A stretch of 7,259 nucleotides of DNA from Microbacteriaceae bacterium (GCA_012719255.1 JAAYAS010000117.1:1-7259), one strand, 5' to 3'; counted from the first letter of the stretch, positions 1-6,501 are shown. Notes: generated by a model not told the origin, from the sequence alone. Made by a program: numbers and translations.

Positions 1-423
1 GGCGGCAAGTGGGACGCGGTCGCGATGAACCACGAGCTCCAGGAGTTCCGCCGCGGCGAGGTCGAGTGGCCGACGCTGCGCCAGGACGGCAAGGCGGTGT
101 TCCGCTGGGCCGTGTGGGAGATGGCGAAGGTCGCCCGCGAGGCCCTCGAGCGGGCCGGCATCACCGCCGACGACCTCGCCGCGTTCATCCCCCACCAGGC
201 GAACATGCGCATCATCGACGAGTTCGCGAAGCAGCTCGGCGTGCCCGAGCACGTCGTCGTCGCCCGCGACATCGCCGACACCGGCAACACCTCGGCGGCG
301 TCGATCCCGCTCGCCACGCACCGGCTGCTCGAGGAGCACCCCGAGTGCTCGGGCGGCCTCGCGCTGCAGATCGGCTTCGGCGCCGGCCTCGCCTACGCCG
401 CCCAGGTCGTGCGGCTGCCCTAG
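1..423 (+). CDS. fabH: 3-oxoacyl-ACP synthase III (KAS III), 3' part only
   Basis: This is the C-terminal 140 residues of FabH, which condenses a short acyl-CoA primer with malonyl-ACP to start type II fatty acid synthesis in the cytoplasm. The gene is cut by the left window edge, so the catalytic Cys is not visible. Two of the three catalytic residues are seen: the His of FIPHQAN (codon 193-195) and the Asn of GNTSAASIP (codon 286-288). The ending LQIGFGAGLAYAAQVV is the usual glycine-rich KAS III C-terminus. It stops with TAG 107 bp before acpP on the same strand, the standard actinobacterial fab operon order. In branched-chain-lipid Actinobacteria this enzyme prefers branched primers, but nothing visible here tests that. 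Identity is secure; the ATG at 25 is internal, not a start. Confidence 0.96.
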   Translation, partial: GGKWDAVAMNHELQEFRRGEVEWPTLRQDGKAVFRWAVWEMAKVAREALERAGITADDLAAFIPHQANMRIIDEFAKQLGVPEHVVVARDIADTGNTSAASIPLATHRLLEEHPECSGGLALQIGFGAGLAYAAQVVRLP

Positions 424-489
424 CGCCGTCGCCGGGCCCGATCCCGGACGCACCCCCGAATCCCCCCCGAAGAACGATCGTCGCCGCAA

Positions 490-495
490 TACACT
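490..495 (+). promoter_or_regulatory. Possible -10 box (TACACT) for acpP
   Basis: TACACT fits the actinobacterial TANNNT -10 pattern and would start transcription near 502, giving acpP a leader of about 29 nt that contains its ribosome binding site. No good -35 hexamer is seen 16-18 bp upstream. It would give acpP an extra promoter inside the fab operon, plausible because ACP is needed in much larger amounts than the enzymes. Motif-only inference. Confidence 0.28.
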
Positions 496-516
496 TGGCA
501 CCGGTCATCGACAGAC

Positions 517-523
517 AAAGGAG
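517..523 (+). promoter_or_regulatory. Strong ribosome binding site of acpP
   Basis: AAAGGAG ends 7 nt before the acpP ATG at 531. It decides the start of this gene among overlapping longer reading frames and is the best Shine-Dalgarno in the window, in keeping with the high expression expected of acyl carrier protein. Confidence 0.85.
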
Positions 524-530
524 AACCCCA

Positions 531-782
531 ATGGCATTTTCGAAGGATGAGATCCTCGCCGGCCTCGCCGAGCTCGTGAACGAGGAGACGGGCATCGCCG
601 CCGACACCGTCACCGCCGAGAAGTCGTTCACCGACGACCTCGACATCGACTCGATCTCGATGATGACGATCGTCGTCAACGCCGAGGAGAAGTTCGACGT
701 GAAGATCCCCGACTCGGAGGTCGAGAACCTCAAGACCGTGCAGGACGCGGTCGACTTCATCGACGGCGCCCAGGACGCGTAG
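531..782 (+). CDS. acpP: Acyl carrier protein (ACP)
   Basis: An acidic 83-residue protein of normal ACP length. It carries the growing acyl chain on a 4'-phosphopantetheine arm and shuttles it between the FAS II enzymes in the cytoplasm. The arm attaches to Ser41 (codon 651-653) in DLDIDSISM. The family's usual DSL is DSI here, a conservative change that I recall being common in related actinobacteria. Helix II (SISMMTIVVNAEEKF) and the IPDSEVENLKTVQDAVDFI region match the four-helix ACP fold. The ATG at 531 is fixed by an AAAGGAG 7 nt upstream; the longer frame opening at 9 only overlaps fabH. It lies between fabH and fabF on the same strand and is followed at once by a perfect 12-bp hairpin. 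Confidence 0.96.
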   Translation: MAFSKDEILAGLAELVNEETGIAADTVTAEKSFTDDLDIDSISMMTIVVNAEEKFDVKIPDSEVENLKTVQDAVDFIDGAQDA

Positions 783-788
783 TCGTCG

Positions 789-822
789 GCGGTGGGCGGC
801 CCCCTCCGGCGCCGCCCACCGC
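789..822 (+). terminator. GC-rich hairpin between acpP and fabF
   Basis: A perfect 12-bp inverted repeat: 789-800 (GCGGTGGGCGGC) pairs with 811-822, with a 10-nt loop. It starts 7 nt after the acpP stop and has no T-tract. It may be a partial terminator or a 3' stabiliser that keeps acpP mRNA more abundant than fabF mRNA, rather than a full stop, since fabF has no obvious promoter of its own. The structure is seen directly; the role is inferred. Confidence 0.6.
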
Positions 823-860
823 GACCCCCGTCAGCCCCGACCACGAATGAGACTCCGTCA

Positions 861-2108
861 ATGACCAAGAAGATCGTCATCACCGGCATCGGCGCCTTCA
901 CCCCGCTCGCCGCGAACGCCCGCGACAGCTGGGATGCGCTGCTGCGCGGCGAGTCGGGCGCGAAGCCGCTGCCCACCGAGGGCGTGTTCGGCACCGTCGA
1001 GCTGCCGGTCGGCTTCGCGGCGACCGTCGCCGCCGACCCCTACGACCACCTCGAGCGCGTCGTCGCCAAGCGGCTCGACCCCTCGAGCCAGTACGCCCTC
1101 ATCGCCGGCCGCGAGGCGCTCGCCGACGCCGGCCTCGAGCAGGGCGGTTACGACCCCGAGCGGCTGCTCGTCGACTGGGCCACCGGCATCGGCGGCGTCT
1201 GGTCGCTGCTCAACGCCTGGGACACCCTGCGCGAGCGCGGCGCCCGTCGCGTCATGCCGCTCACCGTGCCGATGCTCATGCCGAACGCCCCGGGCGCGGC
1301 CATCGGCATGGACCTCGAGGCGCGCGCGGGCATCCGCACCGCCGTCTCGGCCTGCGCCTCGAGCACCGAGTCGCTCATCCAGGCCTACGACCACCTGCAG
1401 GCGGGCGACGCCGACATCGTCATCGCCGGCGGCTCGGAGGCCGCCGTGCACCCGCTGCCGATCGCCGCGTTCTGCGCGATGCAGGCGCTCTCAACCCGCA
1501 ACGACGAGCCGACGCTCGCCTCGCGCCCCTACGACGTCGACCGCGACGGCTTCGTGCTCGGCGAGGGCGCGGCCGCGCTCGTGCTCGAGACCGAGGAGCA
1601 CGCGCTCGCCCGCGGCGCCCGCATCTACGGCGAGATCGCCGGCGGCGCCGTCACCGCCGACGCCTACCACATCACCGCCCCCGAGCCCGAGGGCGCCGGC
1701 GCCTCGCGCGCCGTCGAGGCGGCGATCGCCCAGGCCGGCGCGACGCCCGACGACGTCGTGCACATCAACGCGCACGCCACCTCGACGCCGGTCGGCGACA
1801 TCGCCGAGTACAACGCGTTCAAGCGCGTGTTCGGCGAGCGCGTCGACGAGATCCCGGTGTCGGCGACGAAGGCGGCCACCGGCCACCTGCTCGGCGGCGC
1901 CGGCGCGATCGAGGCCGTGTTCACCGCGCTCGCCTTCCACGAGGGCGTGCTGCCGCCGACGATCAACGTCGACGAGCAGGACCCGGAGATCGGCCTCGAC
2001 GTCGTCACCGAACCGCGCACGGTCGAGTTCCCGGCCGGTGCGCTCGCCATCTCGACCTCGTTCGGCTTCGGCGGCCACAACGCGGTGCTCGCGATCCGCA
2101 AGTACTAG
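861..2108 (+). CDS. fabF: 3-oxoacyl-ACP synthase II (KAS II)
   Basis: A 415-residue elongating condensing enzyme, normal FabF length. It joins acyl-ACP to malonyl-ACP with loss of CO2 in the cytoplasmic FAS II cycle. The thiolase-fold active site is complete: nucleophile Cys165 in AVSACASSTES (codon 1353-1355), His305 in NAHATSTPVGD, Lys337 and His342 in SATKAATGHLLGG, and the C-terminal SFGFGGHN loop with Phe401 as gatekeeper. The ATG at 861 gives the canonical MTKKIVITGIGAFTPLA opening; the frame stays open upstream to 792, but that part is the intergenic hairpin. No clear Shine-Dalgarno precedes it. A five-codon upstream ORF (847-864) ends in an ATGA overlap with this start, so translation may be coupled. 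It is the last gene of the fabH-acpP-fabF group and is followed by a strong terminator hairpin. FabF rather than FabB is chosen from operon position and length. Confidence 0.95.
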   Translation: MTKKIVITGIGAFTPLAANARDSWDALLRGESGAKPLPTEGVFGTVELPVGFAATVAADPYDHLERVVAKRLDPSSQYALIAGREALADAGLEQGGYDPERLLVDWATGIGGVWSLLNAWDTLRERGARRVMPLTVPMLMPNAPGAAIGMDLEARAGIRTAVSACASSTESLIQAYDHLQAGDADIVIAGGSEAAVHPLPIAAFCAMQALSTRNDEPTLASRPYDVDRDGFVLGEGAAALVLETEEHALARGARIYGEIAGGAVTADAYHITAPEPEGAGASRAVEAAIAQAGATPDDVVHINAHATSTPVGDIAEYNAFKRVFGERVDEIPVSATKAATGHLLGGAGAIEAVFTALAFHEGVLPPTINVDEQDPEIGLDVVTEPRTVEFPAGALAISTSFGFGGHNAVLAIRKY

Positions 2109-2131
2109 TCGCCGTCCGCCGCGACGACGAA

Positions 2132-2161
2132 CGCCCCCGCTCGGTACTCCGTGCGGGGGCG
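2132..2161. terminator. Terminator hairpin after fabF, possibly bidirectional
   Basis: Arms 2132-2140 (CGCCCCCGC) and 2153-2161 form a perfect 9-bp stem. The loop pairs further (CGG 2142-2144 with CCG 2149-2151), so almost the whole 30 nt folds. A T-rich run (CTCTGGTCTTC) follows on the plus strand. It lies 23 nt after the fabF stop, between two convergent genes, and could also stop transcripts arriving from DUF3145. Confidence 0.8.
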
Positions 2162-2199
2162 CTCTGGTCTTCGCGGGGTTCGCGGGCGGGGCTTCGACA

Positions 2200-2267
2200 G
2201 GCTCGGCCGGCGGTGCGGCTCGGTCGGTGGTGCGGTTCAGCCGGCGCAGCGGCTCAGCCGACGCGGT
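2200..2267. repeat. Four imperfect tandem copies of a 17-bp unit
   Basis: Units at 2200-2216 (GGCTCGGCCGGCGGTGC), 2217-2233 (GGCTCGGTCGGTGGTGC), 2234-2250 (GGTTCAGCCGGCGCAGC) and 2251-2267 (GGCTCAGCCGACGCGGT). Units 1 and 2 agree at 15 of 17 positions; later neighbours agree at 11 to 13. The fourth unit contains the DUF3145 stop codon (2254-2256). The array is preceded by GCTTCGACA, and GCTTCGACAGGCTC resembles a short sequence I recall as scattered in intergenic regions of Microbacteriaceae (unverified). It may therefore be part of an interspersed REP-like repeat. Confidence 0.55.
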
Positions 2268-2757
2268 GCATCCACACCACCGGGCTCTCATCGCCGGCGC
2301 AGCGGAACGGCTCGAGCTCGTCGTCCCAGGCCTGGCCGAGGGCGAGTCGCAGCTCGCGGTGCAGCTCGGTGGCGTTGCCCCCGGCGATCTCGAGCGCGTA
2401 GCGCACGCGGTCCTCGGGCACGACCATGTTGCCGGCGGCGTCGGTCTGGGCGAAGAAGATGCCGAGGCCGGGCGTGTGCATCCAGCGGCCGCCGTCGACG
2501 CCGTCGCTCGGCTCCTCGGTGACCTCGAAGCGCAGGTGCTCCCAGCCGCGCAGCTGCGAGGCGATGGCGGCGCCGGTGCCCGGCGCGCCCTCCCACGCGT
2601 ACTCGGCGCGGACGGTGCTCGGGATGACGGGCTGCGCGATCCACGGCAGGTGGGCGGCCTGGCCGAGCGCTCGGCCGAGCCCCCACTCGACGTGCTGGCA
2701 CAGCGCGCGCGGCGCGGAGTGCACGTAGAGCACGCCGCGCGTGGTGGGTGCAGTCAT
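2254..2757 (-). CDS. DUF3145 domain-containing protein
   Basis: A 167-residue protein matching the uncharacterised DUF3145 family, which I know only from Actinobacteria. Recognisable stretches are the opening TTRGVLYVHSAPRALCQHVEW, the tryptophan-rich middle (LPWIAQPV, RAEYAWEG, LRGWEHLRFEV) and DDELEPFRCAG near the C-terminus. There is no signal peptide or membrane segment, so it is probably cytoplasmic. The ATG at 2757 is chosen over the in-frame GTG at 2775 because GGAGG (2763-2767) sits 5 nt before it and would be inside the longer version. It is convergent with fabF, and I recall it lying beside the fab operon in related genomes, so a link to lipid metabolism is possible but unproven. 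It shares a strand with glgP but lies 284 bp away behind a hairpin, so it is probably a separate unit. Function unknown. Confidence 0.9.
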   Translation of the reverse strand: MTAPTTRGVLYVHSAPRALCQHVEWGLGRALGQAAHLPWIAQPVIPSTVRAEYAWEGAPGTGAAIASQLRGWEHLRFEVTEEPSDGVDGGRWMHTPGLGIFFAQTDAAGNMVVPEDRVRYALEIAGGNATELHRELRLALGQAWDDELEPFRCAGDESPVVWMHRVG

Positions 2758-2762
2758 GTTCT

Positions 2763-2767
2763 CCTCC
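2763..2767 (-). promoter_or_regulatory. Ribosome binding site of the DUF3145 gene
   Basis: GGAGG on the minus strand, 5 nt before the ATG at 2757. It decides the start against the in-frame GTG 18 nt further upstream. Confidence 0.8.
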
Positions 2768-2869
2768 AGTTTCACGGGTTGGTACGTCTTCCCCTACGAC
2801 CATTCCGTGACTGCGGGCATGCGCTGCATCGAGCTGTGGAGTTGTGCGACAGCGAGTGCCGTCACCGGA

Positions 2870-2899
2870 ATTATGCCCGACGCTACCGGTGAACGACAA
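2870..2899 (-). promoter_or_regulatory. Candidate sigma-70-type promoter for the DUF3145 gene
   Basis: On the minus strand TTGTCG (2899-2894) is followed after 18 bp by CATAAT (2875-2870), five of six matches to TATAAT. Transcription would begin near 2863, leaving a 5' leader of about 105 nt before the ATG at 2757. It is one of the few AT-rich spots in this region. Inferred from motif and spacing only. Confidence 0.45.
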
Positions 2900-2940
2900 G
2901 GGTGTGATTCATCCGCCGCGGCGTGTTCGCGCCGATCCCC

Positions 2941-2970
2941 CGCCGCCGGGCCGATCCGCGCCCGGCGGCG
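2941..2970 (-). terminator. Hairpin downstream of glgP
   Basis: Arms 2941-2951 (CGCCGCCGGGC) and 2960-2970 pair perfectly over 11 bp around an 8-nt loop. It begins 72 nt after the glgP stop in the direction of transcription. No T-tract follows, as is common for high-GC actinobacterial terminators. It lies upstream of the DUF3145 promoter candidate and would separate the two genes. Confidence 0.6.
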
Positions 2971-3041
2971 CGACGGCCGAGGGCGCGCCCCGACGCTCCT
3001 GCGAGCATCCGGACGCGCCCTCCGCGCGGCGGTGGATCCGA

Positions 3042-5603
3042 CTAGCGGACCGGGAACTTCACCATGCCCATCTCGGCGGGAGAGAAGAGCAGCTCGTGCT
3101 TCGGCACGGCGCGCACCGTGTAGCTGAAGCGACCGGGCTCGTCGAACGGGATCTCGACGCCCCAGCGGTCGTCATCCCAGCCGTCGAGCGACATCTCGAA
3201 CGTCTCGGGCTCGGCGATCTCGCCCGGGTTCGCGCCGACGCGGCCGATGATCGCCTGCAGGCGCACGTCGTCGGAGCTCAGCGCGCCGAGGTCGACCTTC
3301 GCCGTGATGCGCACGTCGCCGCCGGTGAGCGCGTCGGGCGACTCGTTGCGCACGTCGTGCACGACGACCGACGGCCAGGCGGCGGTGAGCTTCTGCTGCC
3401 ACTCGGCGTACTCGCGCGCGGCGCCGTTCTCCTGCGCGGCGCGCGACGAGCGGCCGGCCGGGATGTAGAGCTCGGTGCAGTAGTCGCGCACCATGCGCTC
3501 GGCGCTCACCTTCGGGCCGATGATCGACATCGAGCGGCGCACGCGGTCGATCCAGCCCTGCGGGATGCCCTGGGCGTCGCGGTCGTAGAACAGCGGTGCG
3601 ATCTCGTGCTCGAGCAGGTCGTAGAGCGCCTGCGACTCGAGCAGGTCGCGCTGGCGGCCGTCGTGGTGCTCGACGTCGGGGATCGTCCAGCCGAGCTCGT
3701 CGTCGCGCATCTCGTCCCACCAGCCGTCGGAGGTCGACAGGGTGAGGCAGCCGTTCATCACGGCCTTCATGCCCGAGGTGCCCGAGGCCTCCTGCGGGCG
3801 GATCGGGTTGTTCAGCCAGATGTCGCAGCCGGCGATGAGGAACTTCGCGATGGTGACGTCGTAGTCGGGGAGGAAGGTGATGCGGTCGCGCACGCCGGCC
3901 TCGTCGGCGAAGCGCACGAGCTCCTGCAGGAGCTGCTTGCCGCCCATGTCGGCGGGGTGCGCCTTGCCGGCGATGATGAACTGCACCGGGCGGTCGGGGT
4001 TCGTGAGGATGGCGCGCAGCCGCTCCGGGTTCTGCAGCATCAGCGTGAGGCGCTTGTAGGTCGACACGCGGCGGGCGAAGCCGATCGTCAGCGTCTTCTC
4101 GTCGAGCATCTTGCGGGTCCAGCCGAGCTCGGCCTCCTCGGCGCCGCGGGTGAGCCACGACTGGTGCACGAGCTTGCGGGCGCGCTCGACGAGGTCGGCG
4201 CGCAGCTCGTTGCGGATGCGCCACAGCTCCTGCGAGCCGACGGCGTCGGCCTCGCGCCAGTGGTTCGCGGTGGCGAGGTCGCGGCCGCCGCTCATCGCCG
4301 AGACGACCGACTTGATCGGGCCGCGGGTCCAGGTGGGGATGTGCACGCCGTTGGTGATCGAGCCGATCGGCACCTCCCGCTGGTCGTAGTTCGGGTAGAG
4401 GTCGCGGAACATGCCGCGCGACACCTTGCCGTGGAGCTTCGAGACGCCGTTCGCGTACTGCGCCGAGCGCAGGCCGAGGTGGGCCATGTTGAAGCGCGAG
4501 GGGTCGTCCTCGGCACCGAGCGCGAGCACCTTCGCGACCGGTACGCCGGGCGCGAGCTTGCTGAGCCCCTCGGCGTCGGCCTGCAGGTAGCGCGAGGCGA
4601 GGTGCATGTCGAAGCGGTCGATGCCCGCGGGCACCGGCGTGTGGGTGGTGAAGATCGTCGAGGCGCGCACGACCGCGAGCGCGGTCTCGAACGACTCGCC
4701 GGTCGCCATGATCTGGCTGATGCGCTCGACGCCCGAGAAGCCGGCGTGGCCCTCGTTCATGTGGAACACGTCGGGCTGGTTGCGGCCCTCGATGCGGCAG
4801 TACTCCTGCACCGCGCGGACGCCGCCGACGCCGAGGACGAGCTCCTGCTTGATGCGGTGCTCGACGTCGCCGCCGTAGAGGCGGTCGGTGATCGAGCGGA
4901 GGTCCTCGGAGTTCTCGGCGATGTTCGTGTCGAGCAGCAGCAGCGGCGCGCGGCCGATCTGCGCCTTCCACACGGCGATGACGACCTCGCGGTCGTCGGG
5001 GAAGGTCACCGAGACCTTCACCTGCTCGCCGTAGCCGTCGAGCACGGGGAGCACGGCGAGGTCGTCGGCGGGGTGCTCGGTGTAGCCCTCCTGCTGCCAG
5101 CCCTCGCGCGAGAGCGTCTGCGTGAAGTAGCCGTAGGTGTAGAGCAGGCCGATGCCGATGATCGGGGCGCCGAGGTCGGAGGCCGACTTCATGTGGTCGC
5201 CCGAGAGCACGCCGAGGCCGCCCGAGTAGATCGGCAGCGACTGGGCGATGCCGAACTCCATCGAGAAGTAGGCGACGGTGGTCTCGGCGTCGACGGTGCC
5301 GCGGGTCTGCTTCTCGTACCACCGGTCGAGCGAGAGGTACGACTCGAGCTCCTCGACCTCCTGCTGCATGCGGTGGAGGAACTCGCCGTCGGCGGCGAGC
5401 TCGGCGGCCCGCGATGCCGGGAGGCGCTTCAGCAGCGTGATCGGGTTGTGCCCGGTCTCGCGCCAGAGGTGATCGTCGATCGAGCGGAACAGCCGCTCGG
5501 ACTCCGGACGCCACGACCACCGGAGGTTCTTCGCGATGGTCTCGAGGGGCCGGAGCGCTTCGGGGAGGACGGTCTGCACGTCAAGAGAGTCGAATGCCTT
5601 CAC
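3042..5603 (-). CDS. glgP: Alpha-glucan (glycogen/maltodextrin) phosphorylase, GT35
   Basis: An 853-residue PLP-dependent phosphorylase that cleaves terminal alpha-1,4-glucosyl units of glycogen or maltodextrin with phosphate, giving glucose-1-phosphate in the cytoplasm. Length and layout fit the bacterial 850-residue branch: an N-terminal DUF3417-type region (about 1-110, LPEALRPLETIAKNLRWSW), the catalytic core, and a C-terminal extension (about 720-853). The PLP Lys is K613 in EASGTSGMKAVMNG (codon 3765-3767). Other conserved sites are YSGGLGVLSGDH (126-137), HMNEGHAGF (281-289), TTHTPVPAGID (319-329), RRVSTYKR (511-518) and AGKAHPAD (545-552). The start is GTG at 5603, giving the usual short lead into TVLPEALRPL; it has no Shine-Dalgarno but a TANNNT box 6 nt upstream. 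No frameshift or lost catalytic residue is seen. It stands alone, with no other glycogen gene in the window. Confidence 0.95.
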   Translation of the reverse strand: MKAFDSLDVQTVLPEALRPLETIAKNLRWSWRPESERLFRSIDDHLWRETGHNPITLLKRLPASRAAELAADGEFLHRMQQEVEELESYLSLDRWYEKQTRGTVDAETTVAYFSMEFGIAQSLPIYSGGLGVLSGDHMKSASDLGAPIIGIGLLYTYGYFTQTLSREGWQQEGYTEHPADDLAVLPVLDGYGEQVKVSVTFPDDREVVIAVWKAQIGRAPLLLLDTNIAENSEDLRSITDRLYGGDVEHRIKQELVLGVGGVRAVQEYCRIEGRNQPDVFHMNEGHAGFSGVERISQIMATGESFETALAVVRASTIFTTHTPVPAGIDRFDMHLASRYLQADAEGLSKLAPGVPVAKVLALGAEDDPSRFNMAHLGLRSAQYANGVSKLHGKVSRGMFRDLYPNYDQREVPIGSITNGVHIPTWTRGPIKSVVSAMSGGRDLATANHWREADAVGSQELWRIRNELRADLVERARKLVHQSWLTRGAEEAELGWTRKMLDEKTLTIGFARRVSTYKRLTLMLQNPERLRAILTNPDRPVQFIIAGKAHPADMGGKQLLQELVRFADEAGVRDRITFLPDYDVTIAKFLIAGCDIWLNNPIRPQEASGTSGMKAVMNGCLTLSTSDGWWDEMRDDELGWTIPDVEHHDGRQRDLLESQALYDLLEHEIAPLFYDRDAQGIPQGWIDRVRRSMSIIGPKVSAERMVRDYCTELYIPAGRSSRAAQENGAAREYAEWQQKLTAAWPSVVVHDVRNESPDALTGGDVRITAKVDLGALSSDDVRLQAIIGRVGANPGEIAEPETFEMSLDGWDDDRWGVEIPFDEPGRFSYTVRAVPKHELLFSPAEMGMVKFPVR

Positions 5604-5609
5604 CCCGCC

Positions 5610-5615
5610 AGCCTA
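5610..5615 (-). promoter_or_regulatory. -10 box (TAGGCT) placing the glgP start at the transcript 5' end
   Basis: TAGGCT on the minus strand fits TANNNT and ends 6 nt before the GTG at 5603. The transcript would begin at or next to the start codon, making a leaderless mRNA. This agrees with the lack of a good Shine-Dalgarno. No convincing -35 is seen. Confidence 0.45.
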
Positions 5616-5654
5616 GCCAACGAAGTGAACGGTCGATGACGAGCGGTTGCGCGT

Positions 5655-5685
5655 CGCATCGGCGCAGTCCGATGCGATTGCATCG
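5655..5685. promoter_or_regulatory. Nested inverted repeats upstream of glgP
   Basis: CGCATCGG (5655-5662) and CCGATGCG (5669-5676) form a perfect 8-bp stem with a 6-nt loop. CGATGC (5670-5675) also pairs with GCATCG (5680-5685) over 6 bp with a 4-nt loop. The middle arm can pair with either neighbour. The block lies 52-82 bp before the glgP start and 64-94 bp after the end of the Fic gene. It could be a regulator site for glgP, the Fic terminator, or both; there is no T-tract. Confidence 0.4.
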
Positions 5686-5748
5686 AACGCGACTCGCGAC
5701 CGCGACCCCGCGCACGCCGTCGAGACGCGGACCTCACCGGCGAGCCGC

Positions 5749-6501
5749 TCACGGCGGATGAGCACGCGGGCAACGACCGTCGCCTCGAGATGTGAGGCCG
5801 GCCAGCGCGAGGTACTGGTCGGCGCTCCAACCGACAGTTGCACCCTTGTGGTTGCCGATTCGGGTGAGCACGCCTGCGCGGGTGAGTTCGTCGACGGCCC
5901 GAGAGGCGGCGCCTCGGGCGGCACCCGTCTCGGCGGCGATCGGCTCGAGCGTGAGCACGGGATGGCGGGACAGGTTCTCGAGCACTCGAAGGATCACCGC
6001 GTCGCGCCGGGGTGCGGCCGGCGAGTAGCCGCGCGCCCTGCGGAAGTCGATCGGCTGACGGCGACTGCGCTCATCGAGCGCCTCGACCTTCTCAACCGAC
6101 CCGGTCGCGGCGGCCGCTGCGACCGAGGCTGCTGCGGAGAACGCCATGACCCAGGTGTCCAGGTCTGCGGGCTCTGCGCGGAATGCAGTGAGTCCACGGA
6201 TGCATGCGTCGGTGGAGCCCGCGAACACTGCACTGATGGGGATCAGCACGTTGCGGATAGTGCCGGTTCGGGCCAGGACGGTGTGGATGAGGGCGCGGCC
6301 GGTGCGGCCGTTGCCGTCGACGAAGGGGTGGATGGTCTCGCACTGGGCGTGCGCGATCGCGGCGCGGACCACCGGATTCCCGTCAGTGGCACTGATGAAC
6401 TGCGCGAGGTGGTCGACGAGCTCGGGAACGAGATCTTCCGGAGGCGGGACGAACTCGGCGCGCAGCGGGCTCCACCCCGTACCACCGACCCAGTTCTGCA
6501 T
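5749..6501 (-). CDS. Fic-family protein lacking its N-terminal region
   Basis: A 250-residue Fic-domain protein; these transfer AMP (sometimes other groups) from a nucleotide to target proteins. The catalytic motif is complete: HPFVDGNGRTGR at residues 58-69, with catalytic His58 (codon 6328-6330) and the phosphate-binding GNGRxxR. The flap region MQNWVGGTGWSPLRAEFVPPP (1-21) precedes it. A C-terminal winged-helix-like segment (about 165-235, LRVLENLSRHPVLTLEPIAAETGAARGAASRAVDELTRAGVL) resembles those of many chromosomal Fic proteins. Relatives are usually 350-400 residues with about 130-170 residues before MQNW; here the frame begins at that Met, with an in-frame TAG 15 nt upstream and no Shine-Dalgarno. 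The N-terminal helix region that carries the inhibitory S/TxxxE(G/N) motif in class II Fic proteins is therefore absent. It is either a 5'-truncated pseudogene or a shortened, possibly deregulated enzyme. No antitoxin-like partner is visible. Confidence 0.85.
   Translation of the reverse strand: MQNWVGGTGWSPLRAEFVPPPEDLVPELVDHLAQFISATDGNPVVRAAIAHAQCETIHPFVDGNGRTGRALIHTVLARTGTIRNVLIPISAVFAGSTDACIRGLTAFRAEPADLDTWVMAFSAAASVAAAAATGSVEKVEALDERSRRQPIDFRRARGYSPAAPRRDAVILRVLENLSRHPVLTLEPIAAETGAARGAASRAVDELTRAGVLTRIGNHKGATVGWSADQYLALAGLTSRGDGRCPRAHPP

Noticed and set aside
432..447. Small hairpin after fabH (CCGGG/CCCGG)
   Set aside because: Only 5 bp, no T-tract, and inside an operon; expected by chance at this GC content.
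9..782. 257-residue frame ending with the ACP sequence, suggesting a fusion
   Set aside because: Only its last 83 residues are ACP. The rest is an off-frame reading of fabH and the spacer, and the AAAGGAG before 531 sets the real start.
2200..2267. CRISPR array
   Set aside because: Contiguous degenerate 17-bp units without spacers, and no cas genes nearby.
934..2892. 652-residue plus-strand open frame across fabF and beyond
   Set aside because: Low-complexity Ser/Arg/Pro/Ala shadow of fabF in another frame that continues antisense to DUF3145.
2844..5639. 931-residue plus-strand open frame
   Set aside because: It is antisense to glgP over nearly its whole length; its repetitive Arg/Ala/Val/Leu/Glu composition is typical of a GC-rich shadow frame, and it has no recognisable domain.
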